A stretch of DNA of 64,000 bases, taken from Megamerina dolium. Its lineage: Eukaryota > Arthropoda > Insecta > Diptera > Megamerinidae. Below the pieces are notes generated by a model, which ran no database searches, was not told where the DNA came from, and saw only the letters and a list, made by a program, of their open reading frames with translations. Below, piece after piece: positions 20,919 to 32,954 of this stretch. A program made the position numbers and the translations under genes. Location of the stretch: positions 28,606,695 through 28,670,694 of the forward strand of contig OY978530.1 of NCBI GenBank assembly GCA_963854835.1. The letters run 5' to 3'. How positions within the stretch are numbered: position 1 is the stretch's first letter; each line of letters starts with the position of its first letter.

Positions 20919-23900
20919 ATGTCCCAGGCTCCACCTCGAATGCATACTGGCAGCTGGAGGCAGCTCAAATGCCTCCAAATAAATCTCCACCGGGCAATAG
21001 CAGCCTCATATAGACTCAGTGCCATGGTGGAACAAAATTGTCTGGACTTTGTGGCCATCCAAGAACCATGGGCCGCAAATAGACAAATAAATGGTCTGCA
21101 GACAAAAACATGTAAGTTGATCTATACAGGCAGAAGTGCCCAGTGCCAGAGGAAGAAGAATTGTAATACTGGCCTCCTTGTACCTTCCTAGTGTGATTCG
21201 AAGGAGGCGGTGTCCCAGGAGCTCCAGCAGCTCATGGATTACTGCCTCACTCGGAATTTTCAATGGGTGATGTGTTGCGACGCAAATGCACATCATACGG
21301 CAAGGGGAAGCACAGCCACAAACACTCAAGGTGAATCACTTTTCATTTCATTACTACTAAGAACATTGTGGTTTTAAATAGGGGAAATGAATCAACTTTT
21401 GTAAATGCAATCAGGGGGGAGGTGTTAGATCTTACTCTAACCAGTGCATTTATATCTAATAATATTTCTAACTGGAGGGTGTTAGATGAAGTCTCCTTGT
21501 CAGATCATCGTTATATACGCTTTGACCTGAAAGAGGAAGTTGAAGACATCTTCGAAATTAAAAATATTAGGAAGACCAATTGGTCACCGTATAACTTCTA
21601 CTTAGAGCAAAATTTAGGGTGCCAAAGTGAGAGAATTAACAATTCTCAAGAACTGCACCTCGAGGTCAGGAAACTTGAAAAAACAATAACTGAAGCTTTC
21701 GAAAAGAGCTGCGACTTGGTGGTGAAGAAACGTTCTAGGAACGTCCCTTGGTGGAGCGAGGAACTTGACAAGTTACTCAAGAAAGCACGACAGGTTTTTA
21801 ACAGAACCAAGTCCAATGGGGACTGCGTATCCTGTAAATGTGCCTTAACGGCTTACAATAGCTGAGAGAATCTAAGAGAGATTCATGGAAAAGGTTCTGC
21901 GAGGAGATCGAGGCGCTTCCAGTAGTTACTAGACTCCAGAAATCGTTCAAGAAAGATTACTCAGTTGGCCATTCCACACTAAAAAGACAGACGGAAATTA
22001 TACGGGAAGTCTGAAAGAAACGGAACAGTTACTGCTGGACACTCACTTTCCAGGCTGTGCCACCTGTGATGAGGACAGTGCAAGCATCGAGAATATCAGT
22101 TTCTTGATGGCTACACGCAGGTCACTATCACTGGCTCGTAAAATTTTTACCGTCAATAAAACTAAGTGGGCAATATTCACATTTAATCCATTTAAATCTC
22201 CGGGTGTTGATGATATTAAACCTTGCCTTCTTCGGCAAGGGGCTGATATATTAGCACCAATTCTAAAAAAAATTTTCAGGATAAGCCTGGAATTAGGTGC
22301 GGTGCCTAAATCATGGACAAAAGCTAGGGTCACTTTCATCCTGAAAGCAGGAAAAAAGGCGGATCACACGCCCAAATCCTTTCGGCCCATATGCCTAACA
22401 TCATTCCTGCTAAAAGCAATGGAAAAAATGATAGATCAGTACATCAGAGAAGTTTATCTTAAAGATACACCACTCTATATTGAACAATATGCTTACCAGT
22501 CAGCAAATCGACTGAGACTGCAATACATTGCCTAACGAGTAAAATCGAACAGGCTTTGGAGGGTAAAGAAATAGCTCTTTGTACATCGGTTGACATTACA
22601 GGAGCTTTTGATAATGCTACTTTCAGGTCTATTGAGGAAGGTATGGTCAGGAAGCAAATTCATAGACTGATCATATCATGGGTTCTTAATATGCTGAAAA
22701 ACAGGACATTAATTTACGAAATGGGGACAGAAAAATTAATTGTTAAGTCAACCAAGGGTTATCCTCAAGGAGACGTTTTATCGCCGCTCCTATGGTTATT
22801 CGTCATTGACGAGCTTTTACAAACTCTCGATGATCTCGGATACGAAGTTCAGGGCTTTGCAAATGACTTAATAATTATGGTTAGAGGCAAATTTGACTCT
22901 ACTATAACTGAGCGTATGCAACTAGCTCTTGACATCACACAAGATTGGTGTCAATAGAAAGAACTTTCGATAAACCCTAGCAAAACGACTTTAGTACCCT
23001 TCACGAAGAGGAGGAAGTTGAATTTAGGGATTTTGAAGTTAGGTGAAACAGAACTAACACTCTCTGAGGAGATGAAATATTTGGGAGTAATCCTGGATAA
23101 AACTCTTACTTCGAACAACCATTTATCATACATCACGAACAAAGCCCTGAGGGCTACCTTCGCTTGCCAAAGGCAGTATGGTAAAACATGGGGTCTACGA
23201 CCTAAAATGATGGCGTGGTCTTACAAAACTGTAATAGTACCACTGATCACCTATGCCTCTCTGGCATGGTGGCCGAAGGTAAATCAAATTGGGAATCAGA
23301 TGATCCTTAACAGCATTCATCGAATAGCCTGTTTGAGCGTAACGGGAGCGATGAGAACTAGCCCCACAGCAGCTTTAGGAATAATCACAGGTCTCTATCC
23401 TCTACAACTTGTGGTTAAGAGGACAGCAGCCAGTGCAACCATAAGGCTTTCGAACTCTATTCACCTAAAAAAAGGTAACCTAAAAGGGCACATTAAGATT
23501 CTAGACGTAGTCTGGAATTCACCGGGCCTCATGGTCTTTGACAGAATGGATAAAAAATTTATATTCTCCAAACTCTTCGAAGTGATCATTCATGATCGCT
23601 CAGCGTGGAGAAACAACGAAATATTTCTAGATCATGGCTCACAGTTATGGTACACTGATGGGTCCAAAATGGAAGATGGCAGTGCTGGAGCGGGAATTGT
23701 AGGGCCAAATTTCCGGAAGGCAATTGCAATGGGAAAAATAGCTACCATTTTTCAGGCGGAGGTCCACACCTTTGAGCTATCTGTCAGAGAATGCCTACGT
23801 AGGGGCACTCGAGGAACCAACATATGCATTCTATCGGAAAGTCAGGTAGCTCTAAAATCACTAATGTATTTCTCGTTCCAATCTAAGTTGATTTGGGAAT

Positions 23901-24471
23901 GCTTTGAACTCCTCTACACCCTAGCAAAGAGGAACTCTGTAACTCTAATATGGGTACCGGGACACGAGGGGCATGCAGGAAATGAAATGGCAGATTTACT
24001 GGCCAAAAAGGGCGCAGACACTCCTTTCATAGGCCCAGTACTCTTTTGCGGGGTTAACAGTAGTTTCATGAACAACTTAATATGTGAAAAGGAAAAAAGC
24101 AGTCTAACCGATTACTGGAGAGCCCAAACAGGCATGCGGCAGTCGAAAAGAATCATTGACCCTGAACATATTAAGGTTGATACTATCTTGAACCTCAGCA
24201 GAAAAGACATCAAACTGTACACTGAACTACTAACAGGTCATTGTAAACTTAATTATCACATGATAAAAATGAGTGTGGTAAACAACGATCTCTGTCGACA
24301 CTGTCTTGAAGAGCAGGAAACAGCAGAACACGTTCTTTGCAATTGCCCAGCTGTTACCTAGACGCAGACTATACTATCTAGGCAACGGATTCATAGTTCC
24401 CAGAGACCTAGTTAAAATCAATCCTACAGCAGTGACAAGATTTATAAATAGTCTTGAGATCTGCTAGTTAG
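20919..24471 (+). pseudogene. LOA-like LINE ORF2: endonuclease-RT-RNase H
   Basis: The endonuclease (20,919-21,530) starts 'CLQINLHRAIAA' with 'VAIQEPWAAN', has an internal deletion near 21,180, then 'CDANAHH' and 'SLSDHRYIRFDL'. The linker spans 21,540-21,865. RT has fingers at 22,104-22,535, motif A 'SVDITGAFDN' near 22,600, motif B 'GYPQGDVLSPLLW' near 22,770 and motif C at about 22,857. A long ORF (23,018-24,361, 447 residues) holds the thumb and RNase H ('WYTDGSKMEDGSAGAG', 'VPGHEGHAGNEMADLLAKKG') and a CCHC-like 'CRHCLEEQETAEHVLC'. Motif C reads FAND, a change at the first catalytic aspartate. At least five frame breaks occur. Confidence 0.9.
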
Positions 24472-24534
24472 GGAATAAGACTGCACAAAAGATCTTCAGG
24501 TCACGGTGCATCATAGCCTTAATAATAATAATAA

Positions 24535-24955
24535 TATACTAGATGGACATGCTGATTTTAAAACATGAAAATCTTCGCTATTTAAATTTTAGCTAAACTT
24601 TCCAAATTAGAGGACATACATCTGAATGAATCCAGAAACCGTATCTTTACACATTTTTCTCTGCTATATTTATAGATTTTGAAAGTGATATATATAATTC
24701 TTTGTTTAGAAGAATAATTCTAAATCACTATCACCGGGAAGCGCTTCTAATTCTTTAACAAATACAGATTGAATGAGCGGCACCGCGATATTTTCCCGTT
24801 AAATACCAATGACCGAAAACTCTATCTTCATTCATTTCCTTTTCACAAATATGACATATTCTTGCTGACGTATGTAGCTCTAATTCTTCTGGTGTGAGGG
24901 AGTTCATTGGTCTAACTATACTTAAATAGTTTTTATAAACGGTTGTGGAGAGTGT
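24535..24955 (-). pseudogene. pPolB fragment 2: zinc-binding and exonuclease-side segment
   Basis: From right to left on the minus strand are 'YLSIVRPMNSLTPEEL' (near 24,910) and 'RICHICEKEMNEDRVF' followed by 'LTGKYRGAAH' (24,810-24,880), the cysteine/histidine motif typical of Polinton-type polymerases. A decayed gap follows, then 'RFLDSFRCMSSNLESLAK' near 24,620. Several residues between these blocks are deleted. The left edge is the LOA target duplication and the right edge a truncated Ty3/gypsy element. Confidence 0.82.
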
Positions 24956-24956
24956 T

Positions 24957-26832
24957 CGAACTCTTACGTTGACACAGAGAAGTGCCAGTTTCTACGAAAA
25001 GAGATAATTTACCTAGGTCATAAATGCACTGAGAAAGGGGCATTGCCAGATCCCAGTAAAGTAGAATGTGTTAAAAAAATTCCTGTTCCAAGAAATAAGA
25101 AAGATGTTCAGGCATTCTTAGGTTTAGTAAACTATTATCGAAAGTTTGTTGAAAATATGGCAGGCATGGCGCTACCAATTAATAAATTACTAAGGAAAGA
25201 CGCAAAATTCAACAGAAAAATGTCAGAAAGCTTTTGAAGATTTGAAGCAAGCAATTCGTTCTCTATCAATTTTAGCATATCCTGATTTTTCAGAACACTT
25301 TGTGCTGACAACAGATGCGAGGTGAAATTGGAAAAGATCAACCAATAGCCTTTGTGAGCAGGGCACTTAGTGATACTGAGAAAAGATATTCGACCATTGA
25401 AAAGGAATGCTTGGCTATCGTGTGGGCTGTAAAGAATTATAGAGCTTATCTGCTGGGTAGACCATTCAAAGTCTACACTGACCTTCAGCCCTTACGAGGA
25501 ATTGCCAATCTAAAAGACCAGACATCACGCTTGGCACGTTTTAGACATAAACTGTCTGAATTTGATTTTGAAATAATTTATAAACCATGCAAAAGGCACT
25601 TGAACGCTGATGCACTCAGCAGAGTTCCACAACCGAATCAGGAGTCAATTATGGTTGTGACTCGTTCTATAGCACGGAATAAAGTCGATGAAACCGAAAG
25701 CCAAGAAGAGCCTGATGAAATCTCTTGTAACGAGTTAGAACTAGATGAAAATGCAGAAAATTAGAAGAACAAGAATGCGGAACTTCTCACTGATGAAAAG
25801 GATAGATCGACGATACTTCGCAACTTCCATGATTCACCTTTAGTAGGCCATCAGGGTGCTCTGAAAACTTATTTCAGGTTTAGAAGACAGTATAGGTGGA
25901 AAGGTATGCGAAGCCAGATTAAAGAATATGTTAAAAATTCTAAAAAATGTCAAACTAACAAGAGCTCGAGGCTTACGAAAATGCCAATGATATTAACTGA
26001 TACACCATCTAAACCATTTGAAAAGGTATATATGGACATGGTAGGAATTCTTCCAGAGACTACATATGGAAACAAATACATACTTACATTTCAAGATGAT
26101 TTTTTCAAATTTTTTATTTGTATGGCTATACCGCATGCTGAAGCTAGGACAGTAGCAAAAGCGTTTTACAATGAAGTTATTGCGCGATATAACATACCAA
26201 AAATTTTAGTGGCTGATAATGGTACGAATTTCACTTTGAAATTATTTTCCGATACATGCAAGATGCTGGGTGTTAAAAAATTACATATAACACCGGACCA
26301 TCCACGAGCAAATGGTTCTTTAGAAAGAAGCCACAGACCTTTAGCAGAATATCTTAGGAGTTTTGTTAGAGAAGATGGGTATAATTGGGACCAATGGTTA
26401 GCATTAGCAATGCACGTACACAATAATACCGTACATACTTCGACAAAACGGACACCATTCAATGTTCTGTACGGTTTCAGTATAGATATGCCGACAAACC
26501 TAAAAACAAAAAGATCACCTCTACACAATGCAGATGATTAAAATAAGGTATTAAAATACCAACTACAAAGGTCACACGAGTTAGTGAGGGAAAATCAGGA
26601 AAAAGCAAAGAAATTTGCTAAAATTCAGTACGACAAAGGGATCAACTCTATAATTTTTAAAATAGGTGATAAATTGTTGTTGAGAAATCAGACTCGGAAA
26701 AATAAGTTTAGTCCCATCTGGGCTGGACCATACGAAGTGATACATGTGAACAGTCCATTAACGATGACTATCAAAATCGGATAAAATGGTAAAAAGTACC
26801 ATAATAACTTTCTAAAACATTTTTATCAATAA
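24957..26832 (+). pseudogene. pol: Ty3/gypsy (17.6/412-like) pol: RT end, RNase H, integrase
   Basis: The relic starts inside RT ('CQFLRKEIIYLGHKC', 24,985), then the connection domain 'VQAFLGLVNYYRKFVENM' (25,043-25,237). After a frame break and small loss near 25,237-25,315 comes RNase H ('YSTIEKECLAIVWAVKNYRA', 'LNADALSRV', 25,315-25,764). Integrase has an HHCC region (25,800-25,960), a catalytic core (25,906-26,541; 'YMDMVG', 'VADNGTNF', 'HPRANGSLERSH') and a GPY/F C-terminus ('FSPIWAGPYEV', to 26,832). The DDE residues are visible. A stop at 26,539 splits the integrase. It is probably the same element as the env and LTR downstream. Confidence 0.88.
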
Positions 26833-28005
26833 GTAATAGTAGTTTAACGAATTAATAGTGATTGTGGTAGAAAAACCAAAAAAAAATTTTTTTCTCAGTT
26901 TGGATATAAAATACAATAGTATGAAGTAATAACTATTAGTTAAGCTTTAGGACATAGAATAGGGCAAGTTGCCATGTTCATGTGTAGAACCGCATCTGTT
27001 ACAATACATCGCGTTGAATTGTAATTCGGTGTGTGGATGCTCATGAGTACGGGCGAATTAATTAATCAAGCATTTTAAACAATCAAATAGTTAAATTCGA
27101 GTTAGTATAGAAATACATAGGTTTATTAAATCGTTATGAAAAATAGGTCAGTCATAGCAATAGGAGACAGAAGTTATAGAATAAATGGAGAGAATTAACA
27201 TAACGGGTTACCATTCCGTCTTCCACGGTCTGAGATAAAAATAAGACACAATTTATTGCAACAGAGGGAAATTGCAACGTCGTTGTTATATTATACAATA
27301 TGTAAAACACCGAAGCATTTCCCAAGTTTAATTTTTAAAAATATAAATTAATATATAAGACTTACATTATATACAATGTACATGAAAACCGTTTGTCTAA
27401 AAGTAAAATTATATAACATAACTATATATTTTATAGAACAAAATTGAAATTTATAAGAATATACTACGACTATTATGTATGTAGGTGTAATTATAAAAAA
27501 AAACAATAATAGTAAAAGTTTTAGAGTTTGTAGAAAATAAATGAATAAGTATATTATTGGTAATCTCGCCATCTCAAGTAGAGAGGAACGTTGAAATAGT
27601 AGAAAGACAACTTAACCAGCAAGGTTTAGACACACCAGAAAAGATTTAGAGAGCGATGTTAACTAGGTAATCGAGTTAAGGTTACATACATGATACATAG
27701 GTTCCAATATCCTGTACCAAGTGGTACAGCGTTAAATGAAGTTAACAGAATAAGCAGCATTCTCATGAAATACTTGGACTGTTTAATATAACAGCAGCAA
27801 TACACAGTGTGTACATACAAGACTCATGTGTTTCATTTTTATCCGGATAGTGAACGCCTATTGTTGACTCATTTGACGCTGGGTTACAGGCTGTCACAGC
27901 AACGATATTTCTTAGTAGTGTTGCATACAAAACACTTAATGAGTAGATTTAATCGTCAGTCACTAGTATAAAAAAGAAGACAACATAGTGATTGTAGTAG
28001 GAAAA
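26833..28005. other. non-coding stretch with direct repeat ends
   Basis: AT-rich DNA without a gene between integrase and the next recognisable fragment. A 20-bp word, TAGTGATTGTGGTAGAAAAA in the first copy (26,856-26,875), recurs with two changes at 27,986-28,005. A TATA-like 'tataaaaaag' lies just before the second copy at 27,967. These could be ends of an insertion or an LTR remnant, but neither can be proven here. Confidence 0.35.
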
Positions 28006-28009
28006 AGTT

Positions 28010-28377
28010 TTTTATTTATTTTATTTTATTTTATTTATAAATGTCTGCTAGGTTCCTGAGGAACAGCAGCGATCACGAATCACCTCGTCCTCCAAACCAC
28101 CGATCATTCGATGTAACAGCCTATAGAAGACCTCCACCTCTGTGCCATAGTTCCAGCACAGGTCGGAGATCCGCATTAATTGATATTAGATGATCTGGAG
28201 GACCGTCAGTCCCCTCAAATCTTCGGGTGCAACATCGTAGGTTACACTAAGCTGCTGCCTAAGTGCATCATGCACTGCACTGTCGGCCCGCTCCCCACAG
28301 ACTTGCTCAGCTCCCAGCAGTTTTAAAGCGTCATAATAGCAGGATAATTTTTCAATCAGGTTCGCAAATCGTGACAT
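28010..28377 (-). pseudogene. unrecognised coding-like retrocopy with A-rich tail
   Basis: The minus-strand ORF from ATG 28,377 reads 63 codons ('MSRFANLIEKLSCYYDALK...'), hits one stop near 28,188 and continues in the same frame with coding-like composition ('MRISDLCWNYGTEVEVFYR', 'GLEDEVIRDRCC') to a stop near 28,049. The strand then runs into a (TAAAA)n-type tail at 28,010-28,045. The GC content is clearly higher than the neighbours. One stop plus an A-rich tail suggests a retroposed copy of a host or element mRNA. I do not recognise the protein family. Confidence 0.4.
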
Positions 28378-28733
28378 CTTGGTTAAAGTTGAAATTACTG
28401 CTGATGAATAAAAACCAACGTATAGGTACGACCAAGTACGTGCGGAAAGTAATAATTTGCTCTAAGCAGCGTTATTCGTATTGTTTTCGTTATAAATGCC
28501 TAGTTTCATTCTTACTTTTCTTTTAAGAAATAACGCAAATTCTTGCTAAATTTATAAAAAAAAAAACAAAAATAGGAAATTAAAAACAAATAAATGTTTA
28601 CATATTGAAGATTATTAATAAATATAAATATAAAAGGAGTATTATAATATTATGAGGAAGATTACAAGAAAATTGTTTTAAAAACATTAGAAATCTACAT
28701 AAGACTATCGTTAACAGGGTTTTAAAAGTTAAT

Positions 28734-30482
28734 GTGCAGTATTTCTGGATTCTTTTGGCAAGTCTACATATGGCGGCCGCAGCATTTTCAGTGGAGATTA
28801 ACAAACTCAACGAAACTGCAATAGTCTACGAGGATGTAGGCAACGCATGGTTGTTTAGCAAAGAATGGACTATTATGACAATCTTCGCACCGATAGCATT
28901 AGACGAATTGATAACACCAACAACATTATTCATCGAAAAAGCCAAGTCACTTTGTAAAAAACTTAAAGCAAGACCTAGCATGGGAAAAACCTGCATGATG
29001 TCTCTAAAAATAAAAGAGATGCAGAAAACATATACAATCATCTAAAGCATGTGGACGGAAGAAATAGCGAAACGTATGAGATGATGAAGCATCAGATCAC
29101 GGTAATGGCTAACAACTACGAGAGACTCTCTAAACCTATGATGTCACTACTAGACGAGGTGGAACATTTACAAACTATGATAGACATGACAGTCAACGGG
29201 ACATTATCGGAATTGGAACTCGAGATTAGAATTTTGCAAATGCAGTCTGCCATAAACACCTTTTGTAGATACAAGCAGATCAAACAAAAGAGTTGTCCAT
29301 AATAAACGATTTATTTCATGGGATTCTAAACCCATCACTAATCCCAGAAGAGAAAATTAACGAAAACGAAATAATGAGTAAGAAGGCGTTGGAAGGGAAA
29401 GCTTTTTGGTTCCGTACAACGTTTGCTCTCTACAAACCAGAAAAGTTAGAGCTTTTGCAATGTCGGATGTGATGGGAGTAACGGTGAAACTACTAATTCC
29501 GGATCACGAGAAATATACACTGTTCAAACTATACGCCATACCATTATCCATAAACAAGTGGGATGTCTTGGCGAAGCTCGATTATGACTACGTAGCAGAA
29601 TCAACATACAAAACTAGATACGCGGGTTTAAGGCAGGAGGATAGAGAAAAGTGTATGAGAATGAATAACCACATCAGTTTCCTCTGCAAACGCCCGGACA
29701 AGACGATGACATATGCAAATCCAAGTTGTGAAGTACGTTTAATACAACGACAACCAACTATGGGGAAAGGGTGTGACCACGTAGCTGTACCAGCAGGAGT
29801 AGCACATAATACCAGCACATTAGTGAAAACAGAAATAGTGAATAGATGGCTTTATAAGTTCAGTAACCCGGTGTCATTTGATGCAACCTGCGAAAATGGC
29901 AGCGAACCATTCACTGTTCAAGACCTTGATTTTCTAACGCTAAAAAATGGCTGCGATATCTCTAATGGAGAAATTATACTACCATGCACAAAACAAATCA
30001 ACACCAACAAGAAGAGTTGATCATTCGTTATTCCTAGAAAACTTAAAGGAAACTTGGAAACCACTAAGCACAAATGCATCCGAAAACATGATAAAACCTT
30101 TGATAACGGCAGAACATTCTAAATACAGACAAGCAGTAAAAGAAGGCTACGTGAGCTTCGATCAACTTAAAACAAACATTGAAATCAATCAAAGAACGCA
30201 GTTTCTTCATGAGAACCAACAAAATCTATGGACGACGGTGATTTATGCTGGGACTACGATAATAATCTTCATAACCATTGCATTGCACGTCAACAAAGTA
30301 TATCACCTCCAGTACATTCAACGTTCCAAATGAACCCTCCTCGATACCTTAGAGTGATTTCAGCATCAGGGGCAAAAGTTAAAACGTCGACTACGTTTTC
30401 ATCCAACGGCTCATCTAGAACAGATATACAACAAATAAGTGACGGAGATGGTGGATTGCCAGTAGAATCCGTAAGGTGTTAA
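28734..30482 (+). pseudogene. env: F-like envelope protein of an LTR retroelement, broken
   Basis: Four plus-strand ORF pieces (28,734-29,045, 29,051-29,302, 29,406-30,020, 29,947-30,333) form an insect retroelement envelope of the baculovirus-F-like type. A hydrophobic signal peptide ('WILLASLHMAAAAF') opens it. Cysteine pairs ('KSLCKKL', 'KTCMMS') follow, then helical heptad-rich stretches, a cysteine-rich ectodomain and a C-terminal membrane span ('WTTVIYAGTTIIIFITIAL', near 30,250). Stops near 29,045 and 29,302 and frame changes near 29,400 and 29,990 disrupt it. Position after integrase and before an LTR-like region fits an errantivirus-type layout. Confidence 0.75.
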
Positions 30483-31319
30483 AACAAAAGTACACAGTAT
30501 ATACGTTTTTAAAACTAAAAATATGCTACCTAAGTAATTGTAAATTCAATTTGTAAAAGAAAAAACTATCAATATTTTAAATTGATAATTTTTTCTTCAT
30601 AATGAGTGGAGGGATGTTGAGAGTCAAAATAATGCTCATCTAATTTATACATTTTGACTCACTACAAATGTTACAGTAATATTACTATTATCATTATGTT
30701 GTTCTATTATGTGTATTTACTTTATGAATATCGCTGTAACCATTAATTAATGATAATCACCATACTATGCATAATGTGATTATCATTGTACCCCACTGTA
30801 TGATTGTGTAACAATTTCACAATCATAAAAAAAAAAGAACGAAGAAGACGAAAAATAATTAAATAAATAAACAATAATAAAAAAACCAACGGGTCGTCGA
30901 TTCTCGCTGTATGATTATGAAATAATTCAACAACCACACACAGTGAAAAGAAAAAGACCCAAAAAGAAAAACAAAATAAGCAACAACCAGGCATACATAA
31001 TATTGAACGCATGCACAATATCTACAACAAGAAGTATTAACTACAAATAATAATGATGACTTACTAAAAATAAGTTACAATTATAACGTACTGAAGAAAT
31101 TGCCATGAATCGACTTACTTAAGAAATTGCAATTTCTTCAGAAATTCTTTTATTCAAAAACGGGGATAGATTGTAAATTATGTCATATATTTTAGGACCT
31201 ATAAACTAAAGGAAGGCTGAAATAAAGGCAATCAGTGAGTTAGTTAATCTAGTGAAATATGTTAACTCGAAGAATGAGTTTAGTGCGTGCATACTACTAA
31301 GAGTACATTGTGAAAGAAT

Positions 31320-32386
31320 TTACCAGGTGTACAAGCTTAAATCCGCTGTTTTTCGGTAAAAAAAACACATTGTTTTCATAGAAAGCCAAAAATTAATTAA
31401 TTCAAAGTATTTTCTCTCACTAGCTATACATTTTTCCCATCTCTCGAGCAATTTGTGTATACCATGCCAAAAGAATTCCTCATTTTTCCAGGCAAACCAC
31501 TCCTCAATCCATTTTCCGACGTCTTCATACGAATCGAAGTGCTGTTCGGCGAGCGCGTGACCCATCGACGAAAACAGGTGATAGTCAGACGGGGCCAGGT
31601 CTGGTGAAAAAGCGGGATGAGGTAGCACCTCCCAATTGAGTGTGTCCAAGTAGTTTTGGACCAGTCGAGGAGAAAAATCAGCGTCTCATGTCTTTGTTCA
31701 TAACCAGGCCTATTTTCACCCAAAGCACTGCGCAATTTCACTAGTTGTTGGTGGTAGCAGTGAGCATTGACAGTTTCACCAGGTTTCAACAGCTCGTAGT
31801 AGATGACACCATGCTGATCCCACCACGTCTTGCGTACAAAGCGATTTGGTCTTGGAGAAGAAGTTGCTGGTTGGCCGGAATCGATCCACGATTTTTTTCG
31901 TTTAGGATTCTCAAAGTATATCCACTTTTCATCGCAAGTCACCACAAGATACAGGAACGACTTTCTTTTTTGTCAAGCAAGCAAGATTTCGCATGTGTTT
32001 TCTCGTCGCTCCATCTGCGTATCGTTCAATTCATGGGGTACCCATTTTCCAAATTTTTGAACCTTCCCCATGACTCGTAAACGTTTGGAAATGGCTTGAT
32101 GAGTAACACCTAACTGCTCGGCAAGCATTTTTTGCGATTGGGTGTCGTCCTCATCCAAAAGAGCCTGCAAATCACGGTCCTCAACTTTACTGGGTCTATT
32201 TTCACGCTTCTTGTCACTCAAGTCAAAATGGCCTTCTTTGAACCAACGAAACCAATCTCTGCAAGTAGTTTCCGATAGCGCACTGTCACCATAGGCCTCC
32301 ACAAGCATTCGATGCGACTCAGTAACAGATTTCTTCAAATTAAAGCAAAAAAGTAGAGCTTCCCGCATATGCTCTTTTTCCGGCAC
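31320..32386 (-). pseudogene. mariner transposase, second catalytic block lost
   Basis: The start is at ATG 32,386 with the N-terminal helix-turn-helix DNA-binding domain (to 31,973, 137 codons; 'HMREALLFCFNLKKS', 'QLGVTHQAISKRL'). The catalytic domain continues in another frame (31,945-31,650): first catalytic Asp in 'VTCDEKWIYFENPKRKKSW'. The block that should contain the second Asp ('HDNARPH' in mariners) is deleted near 31,675. The frame changes there and the C-terminal part follows (31,649-31,320; 'LPHPAFSPDLAPSDYHLF', carrying the third Asp). The enzyme therefore cannot be active. The family is clearly mariner; the subfamily was not assigned. Confidence 0.93.
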
Positions 32387-32567
32387 CTAACTAGACATGA
32401 TTATACGAGGAAAAATGTATGTTGTTGTATGAAATCACTGATGATGTTTACTAATTGATGTAAACAAGTATCGAACTCATAAAAAAAGGATGCACAGTCG
32501 ATAATAGCTCAATATACTCACTAACGCCATCTACGAGCAAACAGCGGATTTAAGCTTGTACAACTGG
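31323..32567 (-). mobile_element. mariner transposon with TA duplication
   Basis: The element is 1,245 bp. It starts CCAGGTGTACAAGCTTAAAT and ends with the near-perfect inverted repeat ...ATTTAAGCTTGTACAACTGG. TA flanks both ends (31,321-31,322 and 32,568-32,569). The length is normal for a mariner. Terminal repeats are almost intact, while the transposase gene is broken. Confidence 0.95.
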
Positions 32568-32954
32568 TAATATCTTACAAAAATAAAAGTTATATCACAG
32601 GATTTAGCGTCCTGTGAACTTATGTATACATAGTGAAAGAGACAAAGGAAAACACATTGTAAAAGGATAACTAAATAAAGACGGACTGTTTATAAATTAA
32701 AATATAATTGTGTTGTGTGAAAGAGGATTTGCAGGAAACAGGAGCAGAGTAAAAGAGGTAAGTCCTAGAAAATAAGTTATCTAAGGAGAGGTCACAGTGT
32801 CAGAAGAATAGGCACAACACTATAGTGCAAACAGAAGTTACATAAGGAGATAGCACTCTCGTTGAGGGTAAGCTGTGATCGTACTAGTCTGTAAATAAGA
32901 ATTAATGTATAAATTATTTGAGACATACTTGATAGCTTATGTGTGTTGATCTTA

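Larger units (their letters stand above)
19178..24534 (+). mobile_element. LOA-like LINE copy 2, full length
   Basis: The copy is 5,357 bp, bounded by the 10-bp target duplication TATACTAGAT (19,168-19,177 and 24,535-24,544). It has a 600-bp 5'UTR, ORF1, ORF2 and a (TAA)n tail at 24,518-24,534. Base composition is less AT-rich than the surroundings. Several frameshifts show it is no longer active, although its structure is complete. It is the best local reference for the family of copy 1. Confidence 0.93.
30600..32954 (+). repeat. candidate 3' LTR of the env-bearing element, with mariner inside
   Basis: A purine tract 'GAGTGGAGGGATG' at 30,604 precedes 'TGTTGAGAGTCA', a plausible LTR start. 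The following DNA is non-coding. It includes a TATA-like 'cctataaactaaag' (31,199), an AATAAA near 31,220 and 32,675, and is interrupted by the mariner at 31,323-32,567. It ends where the polymerase gene resumes near 32,955. No matching 5' LTR is in the window, so the limits are approximate. Confidence 0.4.

Noticed and set aside
20588..21329. Minus-strand ORFs rich in Leu/Pro/Ser opposite LOA ORF1/ORF2
   Set aside because: The opposite strand has DUF4780 and endonuclease motifs; these are shadow frames.
27348..27572. Minus-strand ORF of 74 hydrophobic residues
   Set aside because: Composed of A/T-rich codons in a low-complexity region with no family signature; likely chance.
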